A stretch of DNA of 64,000 nt from Tetraselmis striata. Lineage: Eukaryota; Chlorophyta; Chlorodendrophyceae; Chlorodendrales; Chlorodendraceae. The DNA lies in the NCBI GenBank assembly GCA_006384855.1, contig VCJN01000374.1, positions 82,965 through 146,964 of the forward strand. The letters run 5' to 3'. Positions 21,760 through 31,385 of the stretch are shown here, in pieces (the first letter of the stretch is position 1; each line of letters starts with the position of its first letter). A model generated the notes under the pieces. It ran no database searches. It was not told the DNA's origin and saw nothing but the letters and a program-made list of their open reading frames with translations. The position numbers and the translations under genes are program-made.

Positions 21760-22691
21760 GGCCACTTACGCAATCGGCTCGAGTATTTCAGTATTTCAAC
21801 ATTGCCTCGGGAGCCCAACAAATACCTAAATGTACTGAAATACTCGTACCGCCTAACGGAATCCGAGCCACGGCATTTTGATATTTTCTGCCGGATTTGA
21901 AATGAGTTTGAATTCATATAGAGTGACCGCTCGCTGCCCTGTGGCAGCCGGCGCCGGCGCCAGCAATAAGGCTACGACCTCCATCTCCTCAGCTTCTTTC
22001 TTGTACATGGCGATCATGAGCGACTCGTTTCCCTCGTCGCGGGTCGCGCCTCGGTAGACTTCGTTTCGGCCCGGGCATACAAGATCGCCTCCAACGTCGT
22101 CATCTCCCGCCCGCGGCCGCGAACGCCGCCTCCCTTGCAGTGGCTGTCATCCTCGAGATCATGCCTAGGGTCAACAACATGCGCCTCAGCAGGCGAGACG
22201 GGGCCGACGTTCTTGTCAAATGGCGCCTCGTCAGCCGCGCCCGTAGCGGGCGCTATGTTGTATGCCAATGCCATCTCCGTCCGCCGCATGTATGCCACGG
22301 ACGGGGACGCACTCATGCTCGCCACGAGTACGTTGACCAACGAGGGTTGGAGAGGGCCGGAATAGAAGGCGATATGTTGACGTCTGAAAAGGATATCACG
22401 CAGCAACCGCAGCCCGACGGGTTTGTGATTCATCAGCAAGCACCGCACCCGCCCCCCAGCCCGGCAATTGGGAGTCCGAACCAGTAATACAACCGTTATT
22501 ACTATGCTCAAAAAAAAAATTGTGCGCCGAGAGAGTATTTTCATCAAAAGGTTACCCGAGACTACGTAAGCAAGTATTATCAAATACTAGAAAAGAAGGA
22601 TTGCGTCGGGGGCGCCGTGGCGGTACGTATTGGAGTACTTTGATCACAAAATACTAAAACACCTAAATACTCTTTCATTGCGTAAGCGGCC
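21760..22691. mobile_element. Tourist/PIF-Harbinger-like TIR element (932 bp)
   Basis: The first 15 bp GGCCACTTACGCAAT (21760-21774) and the last 15 bp (22677-22691) are inverted repeats with one mismatch, flanked by TTA on both sides. GGCC-starting TIRs with a TTA/TAA duplication are the hallmark of PIF/Harbinger and Tourist elements (family knowledge). Homology continues weakly inward (gagtatttagg-type words). A further 14-bp internal inverted repeat (cgagtatttcagta at 21779 and its complement ending 21847) lies just inside the left end. No transposase DDE domain was recognised. The minus-strand frame around 22014-22365 gives plausible protein (RTEMALAYNIAP, then EMTTLEAILYARAE) and could be a remnant of an accessory gene. 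Confidence 0.7.
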
Positions 22692-22694
22692 TTA
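22692..22694. repeat. Target-site duplication TTA (right)
   Basis: See 21757-21759. Confidence 0.6.
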
Positions 22695-23919
22695 TACTCG
22701 CTATATATACATGGGTTAGCTGCAAAAGGCGATCATGAATTCACCAAAATGCACTAGGAAATGCCCTAGGAAGCGTGCGTAGCGCGGCGTCGAGTAAGTC
22801 AAGAGCGTCCTTCTTGGTGCGGGCGGTGGTGGCGTTGGGCGCTCGAAGCGTTGCCATGTATCAGCCGTTGTTGCCACCGACTCCGCGGCGTCGTGAAAAA
22901 GGCCATTGCATATATATAGTAGGACGCGTCGGTACGCATCCCCGAATAATGCCGTCATTTTCGCCTCCGTGAAGTAGAGGTCCGCCTCGTCGCGCCGGGC
23001 CCTAAGAGGCTGGGCGTCGCACGCCCAAAGGGGAAGATGTCGTAGTACGCGCGGGGGAGGTCGTCTACCCATCCTGGGGGGGGGGGGGGGGGGGGGGTTC
23101 GATGAATTCGCCGCAGTCGTCGCCGCCGTCGTCCTCCGTCGCAGCTATTGCCCGGGCGTCGTGCACCGGGTCGCTACCAACCTCGTCCTCGGCGTCGTTG
23201 GTGGCGGGATTGACACTCTGCTCTTTGACTCCTACATTTCTAGCCGGGTGGATAGGCTGTCGAACTGCAGCTTTAGCGCTTGCAAAATCGTAAGCGCCGC
23301 CTCCGTTGTCGTCAGCTCCACCGGCTCCGGCATCTTGTCAGGGGATTTCTATGTGGACTGGTCGTTCGAGGAACCGCCCGCCTTCTCCCGCCCGCCAACG
23401 TAGTTGGGCGGTGTAGGGAGTGGGTGAGTCGGTCACTAATGTACACTCACACCGTGCGCCCATGCTACGAGAGAGGCGATGCTGCCGCGCAAGCTTTCAA
23501 GCTGGCGCAAAGACAGAAGGTGGCTGGACTCCCGTCGCTGCCCCGGTGCGTCATACAGCAGGGCTGACTGAGGCTAGCGCATGCGCCGCTGGTCGTCGGC
23601 GTTGCCTAGACATATATAGCGGCGTTGCTAGCGGAATACGAAACTGCCGTTTGCCCGCGGTGTATGTATCTCAACCTCTATATTACCAATATGACCATAC
23701 AATGGCGGTACTCGTTGTATATCGGTACTACAGGTACACATCTTTAAGTACACCCCATATCTATATACGTTGTAGGTACCGGTGTTTAGGGTTTATATGT
23801 CCCTGGGGTCGACATCATACATACCCATGCCCGTTCAGACTCATATACACAGCATGTATGCTCGTTTGTGCATGATATATTTGAGTACCAGTACTCGCCC
23901 TTATACCGGTACCCCTACT
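22695..23919. other. No supported gene
   Basis: Contains a TIR-family word (tacatgggttagctgcaaaa at 22709) and a G tract (23076-23097). The minus strand of 22716-23400 reads, in pieces, TTTEAALTILQALKLQFDSL and EAKMTALFGDAYRRVLLYIC. This looks like a broken protein-coding remnant, possibly of the same transposon, but no family is recognised. Confidence 0.4.
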
Positions 23920-26900
23920 GCCGATGATACTTTTGGTGCTGGTACCCGTACACCAGACGGCGCTCGCTTGGTTTCTTGTTCCGGTGGCAGCAACTCTAGG
24001 CGTTCCCCCGCGGTCTCCACCCCCTCCGAGTCGGCAGGTCACAGCCAGCCAGCGCAGCCAACCATTGCTCACCACCGGCCCTTGGTCGTCACTCCGATGC
24101 CCCCATTGCCCTCGAGCCCTCCTCCCGAGACCCCGCCATCCCCGGTGCCGCTATCACCGGGTGCTGGGCCGAGCCAGCCTGCGACCCTCCATTGCGTCGG
24201 GTGTGCTCAACCCTATATATCCACGCGTGAATGATTTGCGGGCGCATATGACCTCCTCGCCGGCATGTTTAGCCGCCCGCCCGGCCGACGGATGTCCAGT
24301 TCGTGACGCAGATCGGCATTTGATGTCGGCGTGCCAGCGCTGCAGCTTGTGGTTCCATGCTTTCGGTCTTTGTCGGCACCTTCGGTCATGTGCGGTGGGC
24401 GCTGCCCAGCCGGCTTCCGTCCTTCTCCCTCGCTCCGGGGGTGGGCCACATACCGCGGCGGGTTTAGGCGATATGCCCCCGGCTGCTCGCTGGTGTTTAG
24501 ATCGTGGTGCCCGCGGCGGCGCCTCGCAACTTGATTTCTTTGAGTCGACTCTCCTGTCCTTCCGGTCAGCTACTTGCGCTAATGGATGCCCTAAGTCCGT
24601 GGTTGCCCTGGTCAAATCCCACCACGACGCCGCCCTTACCTACGCTCTCTCGTTCAAGGGCCGCGCGAGCCAATATGAGGCTGCCCATGCTGCGTGGAGT
24701 GCCGGTTCTTCAGGTTGATATTGCGGCCCATGGCTGACTCCCCGCCGGGGTCTTTACCCCCCGGCCCGGTGGCGGACTACCGCGAAAACCGTCTGTCGCA
24801 TTGGGAGCGTGGTGACCTAGACACGTTGTTCGCTCTCGCGCGTACGCATGCATATGTTCGGGCTACTCCTCATGATTCCGTGGCTCCGGCGTCGGCCAAT
24901 AGTGGGGACCCACCGCCGGTTACCAAACGCCAAGCTGCTCGGGCCTCGGCCTTGGCTGCGGTGGGCGAGTAACGCCGCGCAGCTGCCGCCCTTCACTCAG
25001 TCCCGCTCGCGCCCGCTGGCCCGCGGCTTCACGACGAGCTCCTCCGGTTGCATCCCCAAACCCCGGACCATGTTTCTTGCGCGCTCCCGCCCGGATCCAT
25101 TCATGTTGCACCGCCTCACTTTCCTCGAGGCTTCGGTGGACGTTTGCGAGGTGTTGTCCAGCAGCCCCAATGGTTCTGCCCCATTCCTCGATGGCATCCG
25201 CTTTGAGGCTCTCCGTGCCCTCTGCTCGCGCTCCCACCTCCGTGGCATAGCTGAGGCCATCGCGAATTTGGAGGTCCCTTCTGGCGTCGCCCATTTCCTT
25301 TCCTCTGCTACCTTGGTTCCCCTAGATAAGCTCACGCCGGCGGAGCGCAATGCGTTGGAACTTAGTGCAGGAGACATGAAGGGGTCCGTTCGGCCCATTG
25401 GCATCGGCGGCGTGCTCGTCCGGTAGGCTATGCGCGTCCTCTTGCGCGCTCATGGCGAGCCCATCGCCCAATGGCTTGCCGCCCGCGGCCAATTCGGTTT
25501 TGGCGTTAAGGGTGGCGTGGAATTAGTTCAATTTCTTGTGCAATCTCTTAGACTCGGATCCATCCCTCGTCTTGGTGCAGCCAGACGCCGAAAACGCGTT
25601 CAATTCTTTCTACCGTTCCGAAATGTTCCGCACACTACTCGAGGCCCCGGTTTGGCAGTCTGTTGCGATCGGCGATCATGCGTTATGGTCAAGAGTCCAA
25701 TCTGTACGTTTTCGACGGCTCCCAACTCGGTTTCTCTCTCCGGATTCCAAGCCGTCGAGGGGTCCGCCAGGGTTGCGTCCTCGGCTCCGTCATGTTCGCA
25801 GCCGTCGCTGCCCGAGTGTATGCTCGCATCGCCGCGGCTGCCCCCAGTCTCTCAGTGTTGGCAGCCTTCTCTGACGACGCCAACCTCGTCGGCACTTGTG
25901 ACGGACTTGCGCTTGCTACGTGGGTGGCCCCGTCCGCTTTTGCCGCCGTTCGGTTAAGCGTCAACAGTCGCAAACGACATGAGTATTGTCGGCTTGACTT
26001 TTCATCCCCGTTCGGCGCCCTTCCTTTTGGGCATTTCTTGCATGGTGTTGCAGCCTCCTCGTCCGGAATCAAGGTGCTTGGTGTTCCTGTGGGCTCGGCC
26101 ACTTTCGCCCGGGACCTGTTGGACAAAAAGGTCGAAAATTTTCACCAATTTGGCTCCCGGCTTATCGGTTTGGCCGACCACTTCCACTCCCACATTGCTA
26201 CTCGTTTGCTGCAAGTTTGCGGCCGTCGTTTCGGCCACCACCTCCGCTCCACGCCTCGGGGCTTGGGTCGCTCTGAGGGGGTATGGCGACACTAATACGT
26301 CCTTCTTTGAAGATACAGACGCCGCCGCGTTTTCAACGCTCGCCGGCATTTCGGGTGTTTGCCCCGACCTCTTGGATACACCCTTGCTGCGCACGCAGCT
26401 CTCCCTCCTGGTCCAATTTGGGGGCCTCGGCATCGGCGATAATGTGGTTATCGCAGATGCCTCCCACATCGGCGCTGCCGCCCTTGTGGTTGGCCAAGCT
26501 GTGACTTTTGTTGATGTTGGGCTTTTTGGGTATGGTGGTATCTGCGAGAACACGGTTGCTGTCGATACCACCATTGCCCCTATCCTCGGCGTGTCAAGCT
26601 CGGATCCAACGACTGCATTGCGGGCTGCAGAGCGCCACAAAATCCAAAAGTATGGCAAAGGTGTCCGAAACGCCGCCGGCATGTTTCGCTTTGTTCGTTT
26701 TCCCCGCTTCCGAGTTGGGCTTGTTGGTCCCGCACGCTGAGGCCTTCTTGACGGAGCTCGCGAAAGCTAGCCACACACACACTAGCCAAAAAATCGGCCA
26801 GCTCTTGTCTGCGTGGCACCGCAGTTTCTCCTTGCTCATCAACATGGCACATGCAGACAACGTTCTTGCTTGGCGGGGTCGCGGCGGCGCGCGCGGCACG

Positions 26901-27255
26901 TGATGGTCCTGCGCCGGCGTCGTGTCGCTCGTCGGCATGTGTTGCTATGACCCGGGTCATTGGCTGCAAGCGCACTTGCCGCGGCTGGTGGCCTACCCCG
27001 GGGCGGTGGTCCCCATTGGTTTCATGTTCCCCTTTCGGTCTTTCTGGTCGTTCCTTGGCTTCAATGCTTCCCTTAACCCTTTGGTTCGTGGCAGCTTGGC
27101 GATTTCGTGGTTCCCTTGGCTCTTCCTTGGTTCTTGGCTCCCTGGCCTCCTGCTCGACCTTGGTTTTAGGCTTCTGTCTCTCTTTTGCTGGCAACCTTTC
27201 ATAGTTGCTTATAGTTCTGTTTGTAGTGCGCATATGTTAACGCCCTGATGTAAAA
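23920..27255 (+). mobile_element. Non-LTR retrotransposon copy 3, longest copy, decayed
   Basis: Plus-strand element with all recognisable modules in order but broken into many frames. A cysteine/histidine motif (CQRCSLWFHAFGLCRHLRSC, ~24337-24396) is followed by the RT region (~25140-26230). The C-terminal nuclease-like region (~26500-26900) and the conserved 3' UTR, ending near 27255 with cgccctgatgtaaaa, complete it. The 5' boundary is approximate. Copies 1, 2 and 4 correspond to its last 0.7-1.1 kb. Confidence 0.82.
24235..26990 (+). pseudogene. Non-LTR reverse transcriptase polyprotein, broken
   Basis: Pieces of one polyprotein appear in successive frames. They are a CxxC...H...C zinc-finger-like motif near 24340; FLDGIRFEALRALC and VRPIGIGGVLVR before the RT core; DAENAFNSFYRSEMF (RT motif A region, ~25585-25630); GVRQGCVLGSVMFA (~25757-25800); and AFSDDANLVG (~25867-25895), in the position of the (Y/F)xDD box. 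The C-terminal VGLFGYGG...AAERHKIQKY part follows. There are in-frame stops (for example 24970, 25422) and several frameshifts, so the gene is dead. The RT type with 'PGPDG'-like and 'GxRQG' motifs and a restriction-like C-terminus suits R2/CRE-related elements (inferred). Confidence 0.8.
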
Positions 27256-27272
27256 AATCCTTTCTTACTAGA

Positions 27273-28302
27273 TACATGAGCTAGCTGCAAAAGGCGATCA
27301 GGAAATATCATGCATGATATGAAAAATCCAGCAGGTACTGGCACTTGTCACATCCCGTACGTGTATGTACATACTACAGCATACTACCAGCAGCAACGAG
27401 GATTGATAGCAGTAGCAGTTCCAGCGCGGAGTTTCTGTAGAGGACCTTTCCGATATTGTCCTTTTCTGGTGATTTTCTGATAGCGACTATCGCCTTCTGT
27501 AGCTCATGTAATTATATTGATAGCAGCAGCAGGTCGCTCGTGGACGATAATGAGTAGACTACTCCATCCTGCCCGTACCCGTATTGGTTTGAATTGTATT
27601 ATTCCGCCTGTAAATGTACAGGTATGTGGTACGACGAGTAGCGACTATATGTACGCGTCGGGGACAGGCGGTACAGTACCTGTATCCGGTTTACATTTGG
27701 AAATACCGCGACGTGCTCCGTATCCATAGCGTCGGACGAGTACTCCGTGTGACGATGGACTGACGAGGCGATGAGATTAGCGATGTATTGATGACTGAAT
27801 GAGGACTCGCGGTCGAGATTGTGGACTGACCGTATGAAACGTGCGCGGAGCGCCGGAATGTTCCTGCTGCAAGCGTGTTATTACCCCCACGTAATCCTGA
27901 AGCTGCTCTGCCGAAACGAACTCAGAACGCGGAAGGGATAGCTCATGCCTGGACTCTGATGCACCGGCAAGGCAAATACTGGTACTAAAACTCTGCGCAG
28001 TCCTTGTACAGTACTGCCTCGCCTGTAGAGGTAACAGAATATATTTTTCCCCGCCCCCCGGGGCAGGACTGGCAGTGAAACCAGGGTAACCAACCCCTGG
28101 TGAAACCCTTGCAGCGTCTCCACGATGACGGCCGTTTAAGCAGCACCTTTAGCGACATAGTTACGGAAAGCCCATGTGAGGACTACTACAGGGCGCGGTA
28201 GCTGTTTTTCCAACGGACCCGGGAGGACAGGACACAATTGTACTGTCACAATTGAAATAACCCTTGGTTTCCTGATCGCCTTTTGCAGCTACCCGTCATG
28301 TA
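27273..28302. mobile_element. TIR element (1030 bp), non-autonomous
   Basis: The left end, tacatgagctagctgcaaaa plus ggcgatcaggaaa, and the right end (28268-28302) are inverted copies with an indel of a few bases near the tip. A second, more diverged inverted copy of the same end sequence lies inside at 27433-27510. Related ends occur at 17460 and 22709. No transposase is encoded. Target duplication is unclear. Confidence 0.6.
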
Positions 28303-29382
28303 AATGATACAAATAACCTTCGCAGCGTTAGCTGGTACAAGTATGAACAACGGACCCACGCCAGACCCCCAGAACGCGCTCTCGTACCAGGTAACACGCT
28401 CAGCTTTCCACTTTTTTTTATCTACTATTATTTCTACTCAGTGAAGGGCATGTAAGGGTACCGTATCTTATCCACAACGAATGCGGACGCCCCCCCGCCC
28501 CCATGGCCCCGCCGTCATACACAGCATCAAAGGTACTGGTAGCTGTAGGGATATGGGATCTTTCTTTCCGATTTTCCGGTCGGGGTTCTGATGACTGAAG
28601 GTACCAGTGGTTACGCAAGTCCGAAAAGTCGCCTACCTAGAATAGTAGTCGCTGGCGCAAAATTGCTCCTACATCAGGAGCAATGCTCCCTACCCGGCGC
28701 GAACGGCGCGCGCGCTGATGTAAGCTCGAACGAGCACAGGTACCCGTAATCCTCACCACAAATCGTATCTGCTGCTCGAATCTTCTATTAATCTTCTATT
28801 AACAACATCGTGTAAGAACAACATCGTGTATTCGCGCCGGCGGTTGTGTTTAGTCGCTACCGCCGGGGCTCTCGAGCAAATAATCCGTCGTGTATCGGTT
28901 TTTCATTTCCGCCCGGGGACAGGACTGACAACGTGGCACTTGCTATAGAAAAACCCTTTGCTGGCGGTCTTTTTAGAATACCCGTACGGTCAATCGAATT
29001 GCCCGCCTCTCGTCCTCGCGCTCTGCTTAATCGGCGCCAAATATTTTACTGAAACAGGGACGACGGTACAGGTACCCTATCCCACCAGCTACATCAATCG
29101 CCAGCTCCGAAACGTCGCCGACGGTACCCATACCCGTACTAGTCGCTGCTGCTCAATTCCTGACGCTCGCGTACAGCAATTGAGCAGTAACCGTAAGATT
29201 AGATGGAGCAGCAGAGCAGTAGCAGACTCGCCAACAGTGAAGCAGCGCGCGAGTAAGGGTAGATAAACCATATACGAGACACGGTCGTCGCTCGGCACTG
29301 GTACGGTTTGTACCCCAAATGGGCCGAAGAAAAGCATGACGTGTATCATCACGATGTTGCTGACACGGCGCGAAAAGGGGCA
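28303..29382. other. No gene seen
   Basis: No recognisable coding sequence. The next recognisable landmark is the split-direct-repeat end at 29383. Confidence 0.4.
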
Positions 29383-29773
29383 TTTCAAACTACATGCAAT
29401 CGAGTCTGGTTTTGCCAAAAAATGTGCTGAAGGAGCGCCATTTTATTGCAAGGAAGATTCACCCCCGGGGGGGGGGGGGGGGGGGGAGGTCGGAGGAGGA
29501 GCCTGCATGGCGGAAACGAAAAACGGGAGAGCGGTGCTGCGAGGCAACGAGCTGGATGATGGCAGGCGAGCTACTGATGGCTGTTTGGGAGCGCAGGGCT
29601 CGCGGGCGATGGGGGAGCCCGTGACGAAACCTGATGGTACCGGTTAAACGCACCACTAGACCGTATCGTACAGGTCGCACTAGGACATTTAAATTGTTGG
29701 GAAACCCCATAAACAAGTTTAGATCACTTCAAAGATGCAATCCAGTCTGGTTTTGCCAGTTGCACACGGTTTG
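29383..29773 (-). mobile_element. End of a split-direct-repeat (DIRS/PAT-like) element, older relative
   Basis: The order of landmarks parallels 42885-43215. A word like catttcaaa.....gagtctggttttgccaaaaa (29383-29420) is followed by a spacer with a G tract (29467-29486). Next come gaaaccccataaacaagttt and agatca (29701-29732), and then a second ttcaaag...agtctggttttgcca (29733-29759). This is the B2-A2-B1 end seen in the Gag-recombinase elements, in the same orientation (minus) but diverged. The gypsy element is inserted at its inner side. No recombinase coding sequence was recognised beyond the gypsy (36474 on). Confidence 0.65.
29769..29773. repeat. Target-site duplication GTTTG (left)
   Basis: Five bases directly before the 5' LTR, repeated at 36469-36473 directly after the 3' LTR. 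Confidence 0.95.
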
Positions 29774-30185
29774 TGTTATACTCCATTTCCCTATAGCCAT
29801 AATGTTCTGCTATACTAGCAGGTATAACCCCCGCAAAGGTAGTACGACTACGCATCCGCGGAGTCGCTGTACATATTAGTATTGCGGGCGTAAATACTAG
29901 TAGTATAAGGCCGAAGACTGTTCTGGAATTCTCTAGAGTTCTCTGACTCAAGCCTTACGTGGCTAACACAGCACGGGTATCCCATGACACCCGGCTAACA
30001 TAGCACAGGTATGACTATGACCTCGGCGGGTATAAATACCGCCTCGGACTAGTCTACTAGGCAGAATTCAGAGACAGAACTATAACCCAGGAACCCCTGT
30101 AACCAGAAGAGATTGGCCATACTTTCTAAATCCTTCCGCTGCATCCTAAAGGGCCTAAAGAACAGGCTTAAGCTAGAGCCTAACA
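29774..30185 (+). repeat. 5' LTR (412 bp)
   Basis: Starts TGTTA and ends TAACA, a perfect 5-bp terminal inversion. Identical by eye to 36057-36468. It carries a TATA box, tataaata at 30031-30038, so transcription should begin near 30060. Confidence 0.97.
30025..30043 (+). promoter_or_regulatory. LTR TATA box within a palindrome
   Basis: The TATA box tataaata (30031-30038) sits in the centre of GGCGG...CCGCC complementary flanks, so the core promoter can form a small hairpin. It is present identically in the 3' LTR at 36308-36326. Confidence 0.7.
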
Positions 30186-30187
30186 CT

Positions 30188-30205
30188 TGGTTTCGGAGCT
30201 TAGAC
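30188..30205 (+). other. Primer binding site
   Basis: TGGTTTCGGAGCTTAGAC, two bases after the 5' LTR. It differs at two positions from the common plant initiator-Met PBS TGGTATCAGAGC, so the primer is probably initiator tRNA-Met with an algal 3' end (inferred). The same first 15 bases occur in the TRIM at 38213. Confidence 0.8.
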
Positions 30206-30224
30206 AGCGGTAAGCGACGTAAAG

Positions 30225-31385
30225 ATGGCTACACCAGGAGAGACGCCACCTGAGGACAGCGGAAGCTTTCCGGTAGCGGCCACTACCGGCGAAGCACAGC
30301 CGATTCCGCTCGAAGGAGGTCAAGAGGGCACGCAACCGACCCTCGTAACTATGATGAGCATGCTTCAACGACTAGCCGACCGAGTCGAGACTATGTCGAC
30401 GGAGCAAGCGAAGATGCAAGATGTAGCGCAAGCTACAACGGCGGCAACGGCGGAGATTCGCCGCTTGGACGAGTACGTGCGACAAGGCTTCAGTCATTTC
30501 GACGACCGAGTGAACCGGAGCCGAGTTGTAGAGCAGCAGATGCGAGACCAGCTTCGTTCTGCCCGGACCAGCGACATGCCTGGGCTCATGCCGAGCGATG
30601 TGAAACCAGCGAAGATCGAGAAGCTATCGACTACGAATATCGACGAGCTACGGAACTGGTTTCGTCATGCACGGGGTTACCTGAAATATCACAATGTAAA
30701 CCCGGAGGAACCTCGTAGCGTGTACTGGGCATCTGGCTATTTTCACGGACCCGTATCCAAGTGGTGGTACGCGCAAGTGGCGAGTACGCACGACGAAATT
30801 GGCGGCGGTTTTACCGGTATTACGCACATGGAGGCGGCACTAATCACCGAATTCTGTGGACGTACACCGGCGAAGCAAGCTCGTATCAATCTGGATCGCG
30901 CGACACAGCGGACTACAGTACAGAAGTACGCGAATTATTTCCGCGAGCAACTACTGGAGTTACCACATCGCCACGAGGAAGATAATGTACATGACTTCCA
31001 GCGCGGACTGAAACCCCATATTCGAAAGGAGGTTGCCCTGAAAAACCCTAAGACCCTGGCAGAAGCTGTACAGGCAGCTCTGGCTGTTGAAGCTGCGGAG
31101 CGGGAGACAGATGTGCACCGCGAGATCCGTCGCGAGCGCCTAAACATCATGGACGACGATGGCGACGACGACGAGCAGTACTACAGCAGTGCTGAGGGTG
31201 AGGCTACAGAACAAGAAGACGACCTGTTGATGGCGCGGCGATTGACCGAGGAGGAGTTTGAGAGATTTAAGAAGGAAGGTCGCTGCTTTATCTGCAGGGC
31301 GAAAGGTCATGTTGCGTCCGCGTGCCCGAGCAAGAAGAAGAAGATTTCTGAATATCGACCCAGAAAGACCCGGCCGGGAAACTAA
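30225..31385 (+). CDS. Gag polyprotein (gypsy)
   Basis: 386 residues from the ATG at 30225. It forms the nucleocapsid/virus-like particle that packages the element RNA in the cytoplasm. Visible parts are an N-terminal region with a likely coiled coil (MLQRLADRVETMSTEQAKMQ) and a central retrotransposon-Gag domain (roughly residues 140-270, with W-rich YFHGPVSKWWYAQV and later FQRGLKPHIRKEVA). An acidic stretch (DDDGDDDE) and a CCHC zinc knuckle, CFICRAKGHVASAC at about residue 353, follow, then a lysine-rich tail. It ends at TAA 31383-31385 immediately after a slippery heptamer. The frame is intact throughout. Confidence 0.95.
   Translation: MATPGETPPEDSGSFPVAATTGEAQPIPLEGGQEGTQPTLVTMMSMLQRLADRVETMSTEQAKMQDVAQATTAATAEIRRLDEYVRQGFSHFDDRVNRSRVVEQQMRDQLRSARTSDMPGLMPSDVKPAKIEKLSTTNIDELRNWFRHARGYLKYHNVNPEEPRSVYWASGYFHGPVSKWWYAQVASTHDEIGGGFTGITHMEAALITEFCGRTPAKQARINLDRATQRTTVQKYANYFREQLLELPHRHEEDNVHDFQRGLKPHIRKEVALKNPKTLAEAVQAALAVEAAERETDVHREIRRERLNIMDDDGDDDEQYYSSAEGEATEQEDDLLMARRLTEEEFERFKKEGRCFICRAKGHVASACPSKKKKISEYRPRKTRPGN
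31376..31382 (+). promoter_or_regulatory. -1 ribosomal frameshift site GGGAAAC
   Basis: Read in the Gag frame as G GGA AAC, a canonical X XXY YYZ heptamer, directly followed by the Gag stop TAA. A -1 slip here enters exactly the Pol frame, which is open from 31352 onward (its preceding stop is TGA at 31349-31351) and continues without a stop to 34732. A GC-rich potential stem (31399-31404 with 31408-31413) lies downstream. Its spacing is longer than usual, so a longer or alternative fold may be the real stimulator. Confidence 0.75.
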
